Below, piece after piece: positions 24,973 through 33,697 of a DNA stretch of 36,316 nt. The position numbers and the translations under genes are program-made. This DNA comes from Leptolyngbyaceae cyanobacterium C42_A2020_001 (GTDB taxonomy: Bacteria > Cyanobacteriota > Cyanobacteriia > Leptolyngbyales > Leptolyngbyaceae). The notes under the pieces are model-generated. The model ran no database searches, was not told the DNA's origin, and saw nothing but the letters and a program-made list of their open reading frames with translations. The stretch spans positions 1 through 36,316 of the forward strand of contig JACYLN010000097.1 of the NCBI GenBank assembly GCA_015272515.1. Reading direction: 5' to 3'. The stretch's first letter is position 1; every line of letters starts with the position of its first letter.

Positions 24973-25006
24973 AAGCTTTCAAGTAGACTTCAGAGATTAC
25001 AGCATT

Positions 25007-26068
25007 ATGCCGCTTCAACGCAATCACATTTTGAGAAGCACCCTGCTAGCGCTCACCGTTAGCATCCTCGGTGCCTGTGCTCCATCCACGCCAACTAGCC
25101 AAACTAGCCCAGCGACTTCTACTAATACCGCTGCTACTAACCCAAATTTGAAAGTCGTTGCCACTAGCAGCGTTCTGTGTGATTTAGCCAAAACGGTTGC
25201 TGCTAATACGATCGATCTGACTTGCCTGGTCAAAGCGGGCACTGACCCCCACGTTTATGAGCCAACTCCAGAAGACCGCAAGGCGATCGAGGATGCCCAA
25301 CTGGTGCTTTACTCTGGCTACGACTTTGAACCGAGCTTGATCAAGTTAATCAAAGCTTCCTCTAGTCCCGCCACCAAAGTTGCCGTCGGTGAAGTAGCGG
25401 TGCCTAAGCCGCTGATGGGTGAACATGAGCATGGACATGAGCATGGACATGAGGAAGAACAGGCAGCGGGGGAGAAGTCTGCTGAGTCAGAACCCCATGC
25501 TGAAGGAGAAGAACCTGACCCTCACGTTTGGCACAATGCCCAAAATGGGATTCAGATGGTGAAGGTGATTCAAGACAATCTGACGAAAGCGGCTCCAGCA
25601 AACGCAGATCTCTATGCTAAAAATGCCCAGGCTCTGACCGCAGAACTGACTCAGGTTGATGGCTGGATTAAAGCTCAAATCGCCACCATTCCAACTGCCT
25701 CACGCAAGCTCGTGACCACTCACGACGCTCTAGGATATTACTCTGAGGCTTACAGCATTCCGGTTGAAGGGGCATTGCAGGGCATTAGCACCGAGGAGAA
25801 ACCTACTGCGGCAAGGGTGAAGGAATTGACGGAGGAGATTAAAGCCGATCGGGTGCCCACCATTTTTGCTGAAATTACTGAAAGCACAAAACTCCTCGAA
25901 ACGGTTGCGAAAGAGGCAAACGTCAAAATTTCTGAGCAAGAACTGTTTGCTGATGGTCTGGGAGAACCAGGTTCTGCGGGCGATACCTATCCTAAAATGC
26001 TGATTGCTAATACGAAGGCGATCGTCGAAGGATTGGGGGGGCAGTACACTGCCTTTCAGCCGAAGTAG
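25007..26068 (+). CDS. znuA: zinc-binding periplasmic lipoprotein of the Znu transporter
   Basis: 353 residues. A lipoprotein signal ends at LGAC (Cys24). Metal ligands of the cluster A-I binding-protein family are His82 (DPHVYEP), His173 (DPHVWHN), His239 (TTHDALGYY) and Asp316 (LFADGLGEPGS). An acidic His-rich loop (about 140-164, with repeated EHGH) lies between the first two; such loops are a mark of zinc rather than manganese carriers and are thought to collect or sense zinc. Divergent from znuCB across the Zur box. Confidence 0.88.
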   Translation: MPLQRNHILRSTLLALTVSILGACAPSTPTSQTSPATSTNTAATNPNLKVVATSSVLCDLAKTVAANTIDLTCLVKAGTDPHVYEPTPEDRKAIEDAQLVLYSGYDFEPSLIKLIKASSSPATKVAVGEVAVPKPLMGEHEHGHEHGHEEEQAAGEKSAESEPHAEGEEPDPHVWHNAQNGIQMVKVIQDNLTKAAPANADLYAKNAQALTAELTQVDGWIKAQIATIPTASRKLVTTHDALGYYSEAYSIPVEGALQGISTEEKPTAARVKELTEEIKADRVPTIFAEITESTKLLETVAKEANVKISEQELFADGLGEPGSAGDTYPKMLIANTKAIVEGLGGQYTAFQPK

Positions 26069-26069
26069 A

Positions 26070-27176
26070 TTACTTGCTTAGGTAACAGTGGCAATCTGGC
26101 TTCTCGATGAGCGATTCCAATAGTGCATTAAGCGCAGTAGCAGCGAGTAACCCACCCCCTAACGTGCCTTCCACAGTGATAAAAGGAATGCTGGATGCCA
26201 TCAGTTGACGCTTCGCAGCCGGGGCATGGCTGAAGCCGATCGGCATTCCAATCACTAACGCAGGTTGTAGAATACCCTGGTGAATGGCTTCACAGACTGC
26301 CAGTAGCACGGATGGCGCATAGCCGATCGCAATCACGCACCCAGTTGGCAGTTGTTGCAAGCGGTCTTTCCAGGCAGGATTTTGCCAGAAGGCTTGTTCC
26401 GCTTCAGCCGCACTGGTGATATGAGGATTGTCAATTAGCGTTTGCATTTGGCAACCCAGGTGAGCCAGTCGGGTTTGATCGATCGCCCCACTCACCGTCG
26501 GCACATCCACCACCACCTGACAACTCGAACTGAAAGCAGCGCGACTAGCCGCGATCGCCCGATTGCCCAGCTTCACGAAGGGAACTAGACTCACATCTCC
26601 ACAGGCAAGCACTAGCTTAGAGAGCAAATCCACCTCAATTTCTGAGCGATTGGACAAGTCAGGCATCAACCGCTGAAGCGATTCTTGAAATGCCTCTGGA
26701 TGAGCATGAACTTGAGCGTCCAATCCACACCAGAGTTTTTCCAGTCCGCCCAACCCCGTCTGCGTTTCAACTTCTAGCAGCTTGAGTTGGGCAAGGACTT
26801 CGGCTTGGGTTGTTTGACAATGGCGATCGCGCCCCAATAGTCCTTCTAATGCCGCTGCCGTCTGCCGCAGTTGCGTCATCTGCCCAACGATGGTGCGGTA
26901 CTGCTGCTGAAGTTGCGCCATCAATGTGGCTGGTTCCGTTTCCGGCTCTGCGTCCAATAGCTTGTGAATGTGAGACAACTGAAAGCCCTGCTGTTTCAGC
27001 GCCACAATCCGTTGTAGCCGTTGTACATCTTGGTCGCGGTAGAGGCGGTAGTTTCCGGGCGATCGCTCTGGCTGCGGCATCAATCCTAACTGGTGATAGT
27101 GCCGCACCATGCGGGGGGTAATGTCACTGCCAACTGCATCAGTCAGCTCTTTGATAGTTAAACCTTGACCCATCAT
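26070..27176 (-). CDS. coaR: cobalt-responsive MerR-family activator with precorrin isomerase-like domain
   Basis: The frame could start at 27221, but that would lie in the operator; the Met codons at 27176 or 27173 (MMGQGLTIKEL) are preferred, giving about 368 residues. The N-terminus is a MerR winged helix (GLTIKELTDAVG, then RMVRHYHQLGL) followed by a dimerisation coiled coil. The C-terminal 200 residues match precorrin-8x methylmutase (CbiC/CobH), but the segment that normally carries the catalytic His reads SKLVLACGDVS, apparently with Leu instead. It ends CHCYLSK, the Cys-His-Cys tail known for cobalt sensing in Synechocystis CoaR. It activates the divergent coaT when cobalt is in excess. 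Confidence 0.88.
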   Translation of the reverse strand: MMGQGLTIKELTDAVGSDITPRMVRHYHQLGLMPQPERSPGNYRLYRDQDVQRLQRIVALKQQGFQLSHIHKLLDAEPETEPATLMAQLQQQYRTIVGQMTQLRQTAAALEGLLGRDRHCQTTQAEVLAQLKLLEVETQTGLGGLEKLWCGLDAQVHAHPEAFQESLQRLMPDLSNRSEIEVDLLSKLVLACGDVSLVPFVKLGNRAIAASRAAFSSSCQVVVDVPTVSGAIDQTRLAHLGCQMQTLIDNPHITSAAEAEQAFWQNPAWKDRLQQLPTGCVIAIGYAPSVLLAVCEAIHQGILQPALVIGMPIGFSHAPAAKRQLMASSIPFITVEGTLGGGLLAATALNALLESLIEKPDCHCYLSK

Positions 27177-27198
27177 CTCAAGTCCCAAAAGCCGATTA

Positions 27199-27222
27199 CT
27201 TGACATTAACACTAATGTCAAG
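27199..27222. promoter_or_regulatory. CoaR operator in the coaR/coaT promoter
   Basis: Perfect 10-bp arms, CTTGACATTA and TAATGTCAAG, with a 4-base centre. TTGACA at 27200-27205 serves as -35 for coaT with about 20 bases to a TAGGGT -10, the stretched spacing typical of MerR activation. On the other strand TTGACA is 17 bases from TAATCG, a normal promoter for coaR. Confidence 0.75.
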
Positions 27223-27256
27223 GTTTAGGGTTAGGAAGTTCCCTCATTCACGGCTC

Positions 27257-29167
27257 ATGCTCCACCCATCGCGGCTACCTCAACTGACAGAAAAACACTC
27301 AGAAGCTTTTGCGGCGCTCCTCTGTGGCTGCTTACTCCTGCTTGGGTGGCTCGCGCTACATCTTGGCTGGATTGGACTGGCGTTGCTAATTCTACCTGCT
27401 GCTTACGTTGCTGGTGGCTATGAGAGCGCTCGTGAAGGTCTGACTACCCTCTTCAAAGAACAAGAACTAGATGTTGATCTGCTGATGATTGTTGCCGCCC
27501 TGGGAGCCGCAGGACTGGGTTTGTGGCGACAGGAATATTATCTGCTGATTGATGGAGCCGCGTTGATTTTGATCTTTGCAATTAGCGGCGCATTGGAAAA
27601 TTATGCGATGCAGCGTACTGATCGCAGCATTCGCAGCTTGATGAGTCTGACTTCTGATACGGCACAAGTGTTGCGATCGGGCAGAGAAACATCAGTGCCG
27701 ATTGACCAATTAGAGTTGGGCGATCAAATTGTGGTGAAGCCAGGAGAGTTAGTTCCAACCGATGGCTTGATCTTGGAAGGATTGAGTACGTTGAATCAAG
27801 CCGCGATTACCGGGGAATCGATTCCGGTTGAAAAGACCGTTGGGGATGAGGTCTTTGCTGGAACGCTCAATGGTAATGGCGCTTTAAAACTCAAGGTTCA
27901 TCAACCGCCAGAGAGTAGCCTGCTGCGGCGTGTGATTCGCTTAGTGGAGCAGGCACAAAGGTCGGCACCCCCCTCCCAACAGTTCATTGAACGCTTTGAA
28001 CATGGCTATGCTCGCGTCATTGTCGTTGCTGGACTATTGCTAGCAGTGTTGCCGCCCTTTCTGTTGCACTGGAGTTGGGAAACGACGATTTATCGGGCAT
28101 TGATTTTTCTCGTTGTCGCGTCGCCCTGTGCGCTCATGGCGGCAATTATGCCGACGTTGCTATCGGGCATTGCCAACGGTGCAAGACAGGGAATTTTGTT
28201 CAAAAACGGTGCCCAGTTGGAGCAGATTGGTAAAGTCCGGGCGATCGCCCTTGACAAAACAGGGACGCTCACCACCGGACAACTGCAAGTTTGCCAAGTC
28301 ATTCCGGCAACAGGCTTTGACGCAGCAGCAGTCTTGCAAGTTGCCGCTGCCTTGGAGTCTGGTTCAGAGCATCCGATTGGGGCTGCGATCGTTCAAGCTG
28401 CCCAAGAGCTAGACTGGTCACGCGCCACAGAAGTACAGGCATATCCCGGTCAAGGCATTGCAGGCAGTTGGCAGCAGCGATCGGTGTTCGTGGGCACGGC
28501 TAATTTTGTGCATCAATTCGTTACTCATCTGCCGATTGAATTGGTGCAGTGTGTGGATTTGCTGGAGCAAGATGGCAAAACGGTTGTCTGGGTGGCTCAA
28601 GCGCAACGGGCGATCGGGGTGATTGCGATCGCTGATCAAGTGCGACCCGAAGCGGCACGGGCGATCGCTCAACTTAAAAAGCTGGGCATTGAACAAATCA
28701 TCATGCTGACTGGCGATAATCAGCGTACAGCACACAGCATTGCTCAGGCGATCGGAGTCGATCAGGTTTATGCTGAACTGTTGCCAGAAGACAAGTTGCA
28801 CCTCATTCGCAAACTGCAAACCCAATACAAGACGGTGGCAATGGTGGGAGATGGCATCAACGATGCGCCCGCGCTGGCTCAAGCATCTGTGGGCATCGCC
28901 ATGGGTGTGGCTGGCAGCGATGTGGCTCTGGAAACGGCTGACATTGTATTGGTGGCAGATCGGTTAGAGAAAATTGCCGCAGCCGTCAAATTGGGGCGGC
29001 GATCGCACCGCGTGGTGCAGCAAAATATTGTGTTTGCGATCAGCTTTATTGTGTTGCTGATTGCAGTCAATTTTGCAGGCAATATCACTCTACCCGTCGG
29101 TGTCGTAGGACATGAAGGCTCGACGGTATTGGTCATTTTGAGTGGGTTACGATTGCTTAGAAATTAG
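27257..29167 (+). CDS. coaT: cobalt-exporting P-type ATPase (P1B-4 type)
   Basis: About 636 residues from ATG at 27257; upstream in-frame starts (27200, 27215) lie in the operator or promoter. Shows TGES (actuator), SPCAL in the ion-path helix (SPC in place of CPC), DKTGT (phosphorylated Asp), GDGINDAPALA, and HEGST in the last membrane helix. SPC with HEGST and no N-terminal metal-binding domain define the cobalt-type P1B-4 group. It pumps excess cobalt out of the cytoplasm. The gene partner CoaR fixes the assignment. Confidence 0.9.
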   Translation: MLHPSRLPQLTEKHSEAFAALLCGCLLLLGWLALHLGWIGLALLILPAAYVAGGYESAREGLTTLFKEQELDVDLLMIVAALGAAGLGLWRQEYYLLIDGAALILIFAISGALENYAMQRTDRSIRSLMSLTSDTAQVLRSGRETSVPIDQLELGDQIVVKPGELVPTDGLILEGLSTLNQAAITGESIPVEKTVGDEVFAGTLNGNGALKLKVHQPPESSLLRRVIRLVEQAQRSAPPSQQFIERFEHGYARVIVVAGLLLAVLPPFLLHWSWETTIYRALIFLVVASPCALMAAIMPTLLSGIANGARQGILFKNGAQLEQIGKVRAIALDKTGTLTTGQLQVCQVIPATGFDAAAVLQVAAALESGSEHPIGAAIVQAAQELDWSRATEVQAYPGQGIAGSWQQRSVFVGTANFVHQFVTHLPIELVQCVDLLEQDGKTVVWVAQAQRAIGVIAIADQVRPEAARAIAQLKKLGIEQIIMLTGDNQRTAHSIAQAIGVDQVYAELLPEDKLHLIRKLQTQYKTVAMVGDGINDAPALAQASVGIAMGVAGSDVALETADIVLVADRLEKIAAAVKLGRRSHRVVQQNIVFAISFIVLLIAVNFAGNITLPVGVVGHEGSTVLVILSGLRLLRN

Positions 29168-29232
29168 TCGATCGAACGGCTAAAATTGATGGTCTGCGGT
29201 GGTCTGAAATGAACTGTAATCGCCCGTCTGAT

Positions 29233-30033
29233 TCACTGGCGGTCAGAGCGTTGAAGATAGCCGAGAATACCTTGCCCGATCGCCTGTGCCATTTGCGTTC
29301 GAGTCGCTGGATCGCTGAGTCGAAGCGCATCCTCTTGTCCAGTCACAAAGCCCACTTCCACCAAAACCGCAGGCATAGCAGTGTGAACTAAGACATAGAA
29401 GCGGGCACGTTTTACACCGCGATCGCCCATTCTCGTAATGCTCACGAGTTGCTGCTGAATACCCGCCGCCAACTGCTCTCCCTCCACACTTCCGGCAACG
29501 TGGAAGGTTTCGATCCCGTTCACCTCTGGTCGATCCATACTGATGGCGTTGGCATGAATGCTGACAAAGAGGGCGGCACGGGCACGGTTAGCGATCGCAA
29601 CACGGGGCTGTAATCCCAAATCTACATCGGTCTGTCGGGTCAGAATCGCCTGGATTCCTTGCGTCTCTAGCAGACTTGCGAGCTGCAAACTAATGTCTAG
29701 CACAATATCTTTTTCATAAATGCCGCCGATACTCACAGCACCGGGATCGGGACCGCCATGTCCCGGATCAATCACAACGACTGGGCGTTGTCCGGGTAAA
29801 GAACGAGGAGAGTTGCTTGGGTTTGGCGAAGGAACTGGAGCAACTGGCATTACAGGCTCTACTGTTTCCAATGGCGATATTTGCTGTGCCGGAGCCACTA
29901 CCTGGTTTGGCGGCGGGGAGACGGGTTGGGCGATTGCCGCTGCTGTTTGCAGATAGATCAACCCAAAGCAGCCAGAGAGTAGGTAATAGAATTTCACAAA
30001 TTGGAGTCCAGATAGTCGAGGAAGTGAATTCAT
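29233..30033 (-). CDS. N-acetylmuramoyl-L-alanine amidase (amidase_3), zinc enzyme
   Basis: 266 residues. Signal peptide (hydrophobic 15-35), a Pro-rich linker (about 38-80), then an Amidase_3 catalytic domain. Zinc ligands are His in VIDPGHGGPD, Glu in YEKDIVLD and His in SIHANA; the catalytic Glu is in LVEVGFVTG. It cleaves the peptide from peptidoglycan in the periplasm and is the AmiC type involved in septal cell-wall remodelling. The N-terminal AMIN domain of housekeeping AmiC is missing, so this is a short paralogue. The Zur box 28 bases before its start, shared with divergent thrS, marks it as a zinc-starvation copy. A longer, unrelated start cannot be excluded. Confidence 0.85.
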   Translation of the reverse strand: MNSLPRLSGLQFVKFYYLLSGCFGLIYLQTAAAIAQPVSPPPNQVVAPAQQISPLETVEPVMPVAPVPSPNPSNSPRSLPGQRPVVVIDPGHGGPDPGAVSIGGIYEKDIVLDISLQLASLLETQGIQAILTRQTDVDLGLQPRVAIANRARAALFVSIHANAISMDRPEVNGIETFHVAGSVEGEQLAAGIQQQLVSITRMGDRGVKRARFYVLVHTAMPAVLVEVGFVTGQEDALRLSDPATRTQMAQAIGQGILGYLQRSDRQ

Positions 30034-30057
30034 GCGTTAAACTGAACTATCATAACA

Positions 30058-30076
30058 TGAGAATGATTATCATTTT
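30058..30076. promoter_or_regulatory. Zur-type box between amidase and thrS
   Basis: TGAGAATGATTATCATTTT is identical over 19 bases to the box at 9120-9138, with a perfect 6-1-6 palindrome at 30062-30074. It lies 28 bases before the amidase start and only 10 before thrS. Confidence 0.78.
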
Positions 30077-30084
30077 TACTCGCT

Positions 30085-31948
30085 ATGGTCAGTTCTGTCC
30101 TTCAATCCCATTCCAGTCAAACCAGCGCTGAAGTGCTGCTGCGAATTCGTCACACTTGCGCTCATGTGCTGGCAATGGCGGTACAGACGCTGTTTCCAGA
30201 AACGAAAGTGACGATCGTACCCTGGACAGACACTGGCTTCTACTATGACTTCGATCGTAGAGTCGCCTTTGCCCCAGATGACTTGATCCGGATCGAAGCA
30301 GAAATGCGGCGGATTATTAAAGCCAATCTACCGATCATTCAGGAAGAAGTAGACCGAGAGCAAATTCGGGCAGAAATTGAGCAACTTAACGAACCCTACA
30401 AGCTGGAAATTCTCGACAGCATCCCTGCCGATGAACCGATTACTCGCTACTTCATCGGCTGCGTCGATGTTCTGCACGGAGTGTCAGAGGGTTCCTTATT
30501 TCACATCTCTCCTGACAATCTGGCGCAGAAAAAGATGGGCAAAAACTGTTGGTGGGACTTGTGTGCGGGTCCTCATCTCAAGTACACGGGCGAAATTAAC
30601 CCCGCTGCTTTTGTCCTGGAAAGCGTGGCTGGAGCCTACTGGCGCGGTGATGAAACCAAACCGCAATTGCAACGTATTTATGGAACAGCTTGGGAAACAG
30701 CCGAACAGCTTCAGGCATATTTGACTCAAAAAAAAGGAAGCAAAACGACGCGACCATCGTAAGTTAGGGCAAGAGTTGGATCTCTTCAGTATCCAGGAGG
30801 ATGCAGGCGGGGGACTGGTCTTCTGGCATCCTAAAGGGGCACGGATGCGGCTATTGATTGAAGACTACTGGCGCAAAGCGCATTTAGATGCAGGGTATGA
30901 ACTGCTCTACACTCCGCACATTGCCAACCTGGACCTGTGGAAAACATCGGGTCACTTCGACTTCTATCGCGAGAATATGTTCGACCAGATGGAAATTGAA
31001 ACACAGCAGTATCAACTAAAGCCGATGAACTGTCCGTTTCATGTGCTGACCTACCAGAGTCATTTGCATTCTTATCGGGAACTGCCAATTCGCTGGGCAG
31101 AGTTGGGTACGGTTTACCGCTACGAGCGATCGGGCGTGTTGCATGGTTTGATGCGAGTGCGCGGCTTCACTCAAGATGATGCTCACATTTTCTGTTTGCC
31201 CGAACAGGTCGCGAATGAGATTTTGGGCGTATTAAATCTGACCGAGCAGATTCTGTCAGATTTTGGCTTCACCCAATACGAAGTGTACCTTTCCACTCGC
31301 CCTGGCAAATCTGTGGGTACGGATAATATCTGGGAATTAGCCACTGATGCGCTCGTGCAAGCCTTAGACACAAAGGGTTGGAATTATGTGACGGATGAGG
31401 GCGGTGGTGCATTTTATGGTCCCAAAATTGACATTAAAATCAAAGATGCGATCGGGCGTTTGTGGCAATGTTCTACGATTCAAGTCGATTTCAACTTGCC
31501 GGAACGATTTCAGATGGAATACGTGGCAGTAGACGGAACTCGGCAGCGACCCATCATGATTCACCGGGCAATTTTTGGTTCTCTAGAACGGTTTTTCGGC
31601 ATTTTGGTGGAAAACTATGCGGGGGACTTTCCCCTGTGGCTGGCTCCAGTGCAGGTAAGGCTGTTGCCTGTCAGCGATGATCAGCGCAATTATGCAGACG
31701 CGATCGCTCAGCAACTCAAACAACTGGGTTATCGAGTTGAGGTCGATCACAGTGGCGATCGCCTGGGTAAACAGATTCGCACCGCAGAACGGTCAAAAAT
31801 TCCTGTTGTTGCAGTCATCGGTAAACGGGAAGTGGAAAAGCAAACCTTGAGCGTGCGAACCCGTCAATTAGGAGAACTCGGATCGTTAACGCTGTCAGAA
31901 CTTCAGGAAAAAATGCAGCAAACAATGATGAGCAAACAACAAATTTAA
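30085..31948 (+). pseudogene. thrS: second threonyl-tRNA synthetase, frameshifted at an A8 tract
   Basis: Charges tRNA-Thr. The N-terminal TGS domain is absent; the protein opens with the editing domain (His23 and His27 in HTCAH, Cys160 and His164 in CAGPH). Translation stops at 30762 after an A8 run (30728-30735); deleting one A gives [20 protein letters not shown], the normal family sequence, and joins the class II catalytic core (30776-31948) with zinc ligands Cys (MNCPFH), His (DDAHIF) and His ([13 protein letters not shown]). Corrected length is about 620. So the enzyme itself still needs zinc. ATG at 30085 leaves only 10 bases after the Zur box. Downstream genes are closely spaced. Zur-controlled second ThrRS copies are known in cyanobacteria. 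Confidence 0.82.
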
Positions 31949-31962
31949 GGCAGGAGGAACAA

Positions 31963-32544
31963 ATGCAAGAGTCTGTTACGCCAACAATTCCTCAGTCGAG
32001 TCAATGGGCAGTCACATGGAACTGGGTTGCCAGCGATCGCCTCTGGACATTCCTACTGGTTGCGATTGGCGCTTTCAGCAGTGTGATTTATCCCCATCCA
32101 CCGTTCGTGGCATTTGGAGCAATCGCCGGAACCACGCTCAAACCGAAACGAGCCATCCCTGTTGCTCTATCAATTTGGTTGATGAATCAGATTTATGGCT
32201 ACACCATGCGGCAGTATCCTTGGTCGGCGGATTCTCTGCTCTGGGGATCAATGCTGGGCTTGGGAACTTTGATCGTCACAGCATTGGCGTTACTCCGTCC
32301 AACTTTTAGTCAAAAGACATTGAGAGGACACTGTCTGTGGATTGGTGCGATCGTCCTGGTTGGCTTTGCTGTGTTTGAAAGTCTCATCCTAACTGTTGAC
32401 TGGCTGCTGACAGGTAGCCATATGCTGACCTGGGCGATCGCTCGCAGCATCTTGATCAATACAACCATTTGGACGATCACTCTGGCTCTGATTCATCTCG
32501 TTTTTGCTCGATTTACAACTCGCTCTCATCAACCCATTGCATGA
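31963..32544 (+). CDS. membrane protein in the thrS operon, possibly ECF S-component-like
   Basis: 193 residues with about five membrane helices. A motif YPHPPFVAFGAIAGTTLKPK near the start resembles DUF6580/ECF S-component-like proteins, which recognise small molecules or metals. AGGAGG at 31952-31957 is a strong ribosome site for the ATG, 15 bases after thrS, so it is co-expressed under the Zur box. It overlaps the next gene by 4 bases. Uptake of a metal, cofactor or metal complex under zinc limitation would fit, but no dedicated EcfA or EcfT is in the window. Family assignment is tentative. Confidence 0.6.
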   Translation: MQESVTPTIPQSSQWAVTWNWVASDRLWTFLLVAIGAFSSVIYPHPPFVAFGAIAGTTLKPKRAIPVALSIWLMNQIYGYTMRQYPWSADSLLWGSMLGLGTLIVTALALLRPTFSQKTLRGHCLWIGAIVLVGFAVFESLILTVDWLLTGSHMLTWAIARSILINTTIWTITLALIHLVFARFTTRSHQPIA

Positions 32545-32789
32545 ATCTATTTTCCCAAAACAAACCCAAAGCTGATCCAAAGCAAATACGGCAGATTAAA
32601 AACTGGGTCTACCGCGTTTTAGAAGTGGACAGCAGTATTCCGATTTCCATTAGTCAGCTTGCCTGTAAAGAACCAGGATGTCCACCGATTGAGACAGTGA
32701 TTGCAGTAATGACAACTCCAATCAAGCAATACAAGATTCATAAAGCGGTAAATGATATTGATGAATTAGACATTTGCGGCTTGAGCTAA
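32541..32789 (+). CDS. small conserved Cys protein of the zinc operon
   Basis: 82 residues from ATG at 32541, which overlaps the preceding stop (ATGA); a longer frame upstream would run back into the membrane protein gene. The core SQLACKEPGCPPIETVIAVM, with Cys42 and Cys47, is a motif I have seen in small proteins next to COG0523 GTPases in diverse bacteria; another Cys is at 79. The segment KIHKAVNDIDELD follows. Function unknown; a metal-binding or GTPase-partner role is suggested by the pair of cysteines and the operon. Confidence 0.65.
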   Translation: MNLFSQNKPKADPKQIRQIKNWVYRVLEVDSSIPISISQLACKEPGCPPIETVIAVMTTPIKQYKIHKAVNDIDELDICGLS

Positions 32790-32868
32790 GGAATGAGTGA
32801 CACGTTTTAATGATCGCGGACATTAAACCCATTGAGTGATCGAAAATGCTTTCAACAAGTCAATCACA

Positions 32869-33240
32869 ATGACAAAACACACGTTGTTTGTTTGCAAATC
32901 CTGTGCCTATTCATCGACACAGCGAGACTACATGGGTCAGCGGGGTGGTTACCATCTTCTGAATCATCTGCTACGTCTCCAGCCGCAGTGGAACTTAGCA
33001 GAGGAATACGCGATCGCACCCGTTGAATGTCTTAGCGCCTGTAACCGTCCCTGGGTGGTTGCTTACGCTGCGCCGAACAAAACAACGTTGATGTTTGGCG
33101 ATCTATCACCCTTGCAGAGTGCCTCATCTATTCTGCAACTGGCAGAACAGTACCATGCTAGTGCAGATGGACTGATTCCCCGTCAAGAACGTCCCGATAT
33201 TCTCAAGAAGAGTATTCTGGCACGGATTCCCCCCTGCTAA
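32869..33240 (+). CDS. DUF1636 family, thioredoxin-like ferredoxin-type protein
   Basis: 123 residues from ATG at 32869 (MTKHTLFVCKSC); the longer frame from 32836 lacks support. Cys9-x2-Cys12 near the start and Cys54-x3-Cys58 (VECLSACNRPW) form the four-Cys pattern of thioredoxin-like [2Fe-2S] ferredoxins. The C-terminal part (LMFGDLSPLQSASSILQLAEQY, then SADGLIPRQERPDILKKSIL) is typical DUF1636. Members are often linked to cobalamin or CobW genes, so a metal role is likely. It is 79 bases after the preceding gene, probably in the same transcript. Confidence 0.75.
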   Translation: MTKHTLFVCKSCAYSSTQRDYMGQRGGYHLLNHLLRLQPQWNLAEEYAIAPVECLSACNRPWVVAYAAPNKTTLMFGDLSPLQSASSILQLAEQYHASADGLIPRQERPDILKKSILARIPPC

Positions 33241-33319
33241 TCTAAAAACTCTGGTATTGCTTGTAATTAACAAAATTGGCTATGGGACATTGTTGTGTCA
33301 TGTTATGATCACTTGAAGT

Positions 33320-33340
33320 TAATGAGAATATTTGTCATTA
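33320..33340. promoter_or_regulatory. Fur/Zur-like dyad before a small Cys protein gene
   Basis: TAATGA and TCATTA are exactly complementary, with a 9-base spacer. The half-sites match those of the Zur boxes but the spacing is wider (9 against 3 between the AATGA and TCATT parts), so the binding protein is uncertain. Confidence 0.4.
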
Positions 33341-33424
33341 GGTTCAGGTAGCCTGTTCGAGCGTTCTATGAGAGGTCAACACTGTCATCCACCTCCAGTT
33401 GAGCTAGAAAAGTAGGAAGACCTC

Positions 33425-33613
33425 ATGAATGATTGCATTTGCTGTACTGGAAACCTGTTACGTCATGTTCGTAGCTCTGGTGTCTACTGGTTTTGCCCAA
33501 ATTGTCGTCAGGAAATGCCAAATCTGGCGACTGCCACTGTAGGTCAACTCATGTGCCTTGGGCGATCGGGCGATGCTCAGGCTGAGCGATCTCTCAAAGG
33601 GCACACTTCGTGA
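33425..33613 (+). CDS. small zinc-ribbon-like protein with CICC and CPNC
   Basis: 62 residues. Cys4, Cys6 and Cys7 (NDCICCTGN) and Cys24/Cys27 (WFCPNCRQEMP) give two Cys knuckles as in a four-Cys zinc ribbon; CICC also looks like the metal motif of COG0523 proteins. The rest is unstructured-looking. AGGAAG lies about 10 bases before the ATG. A metal-responsive-looking dyad is 85 bases upstream. It could be a small zinc store, sensor or a nucleic-acid-binding ribbon. It is followed in the same direction by a Crp-family gene. Confidence 0.6.
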   Translation: MNDCICCTGNLLRHVRSSGVYWFCPNCRQEMPNLATATVGQLMCLGRSGDAQAERSLKGHTS

Positions 33614-33697
33614 CGGAACGCGCACCAAGTCATACAAGCGTTGCAAAACACTATCACCCATCATGACCAATCTTTAGATATCCTAAGCAATTGATCA

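Noticed and set aside
28418-28882. 154-codon leftward frame inside coaT
   Set aside because: Antisense to conserved P-type ATPase motifs; no independent coding support.
33350-33370. GTTCGAG-like T-loop as a tRNA
   Set aside because: No acceptor stem or anticodon arm can be built around it. No tRNA was recognised anywhere in the window.
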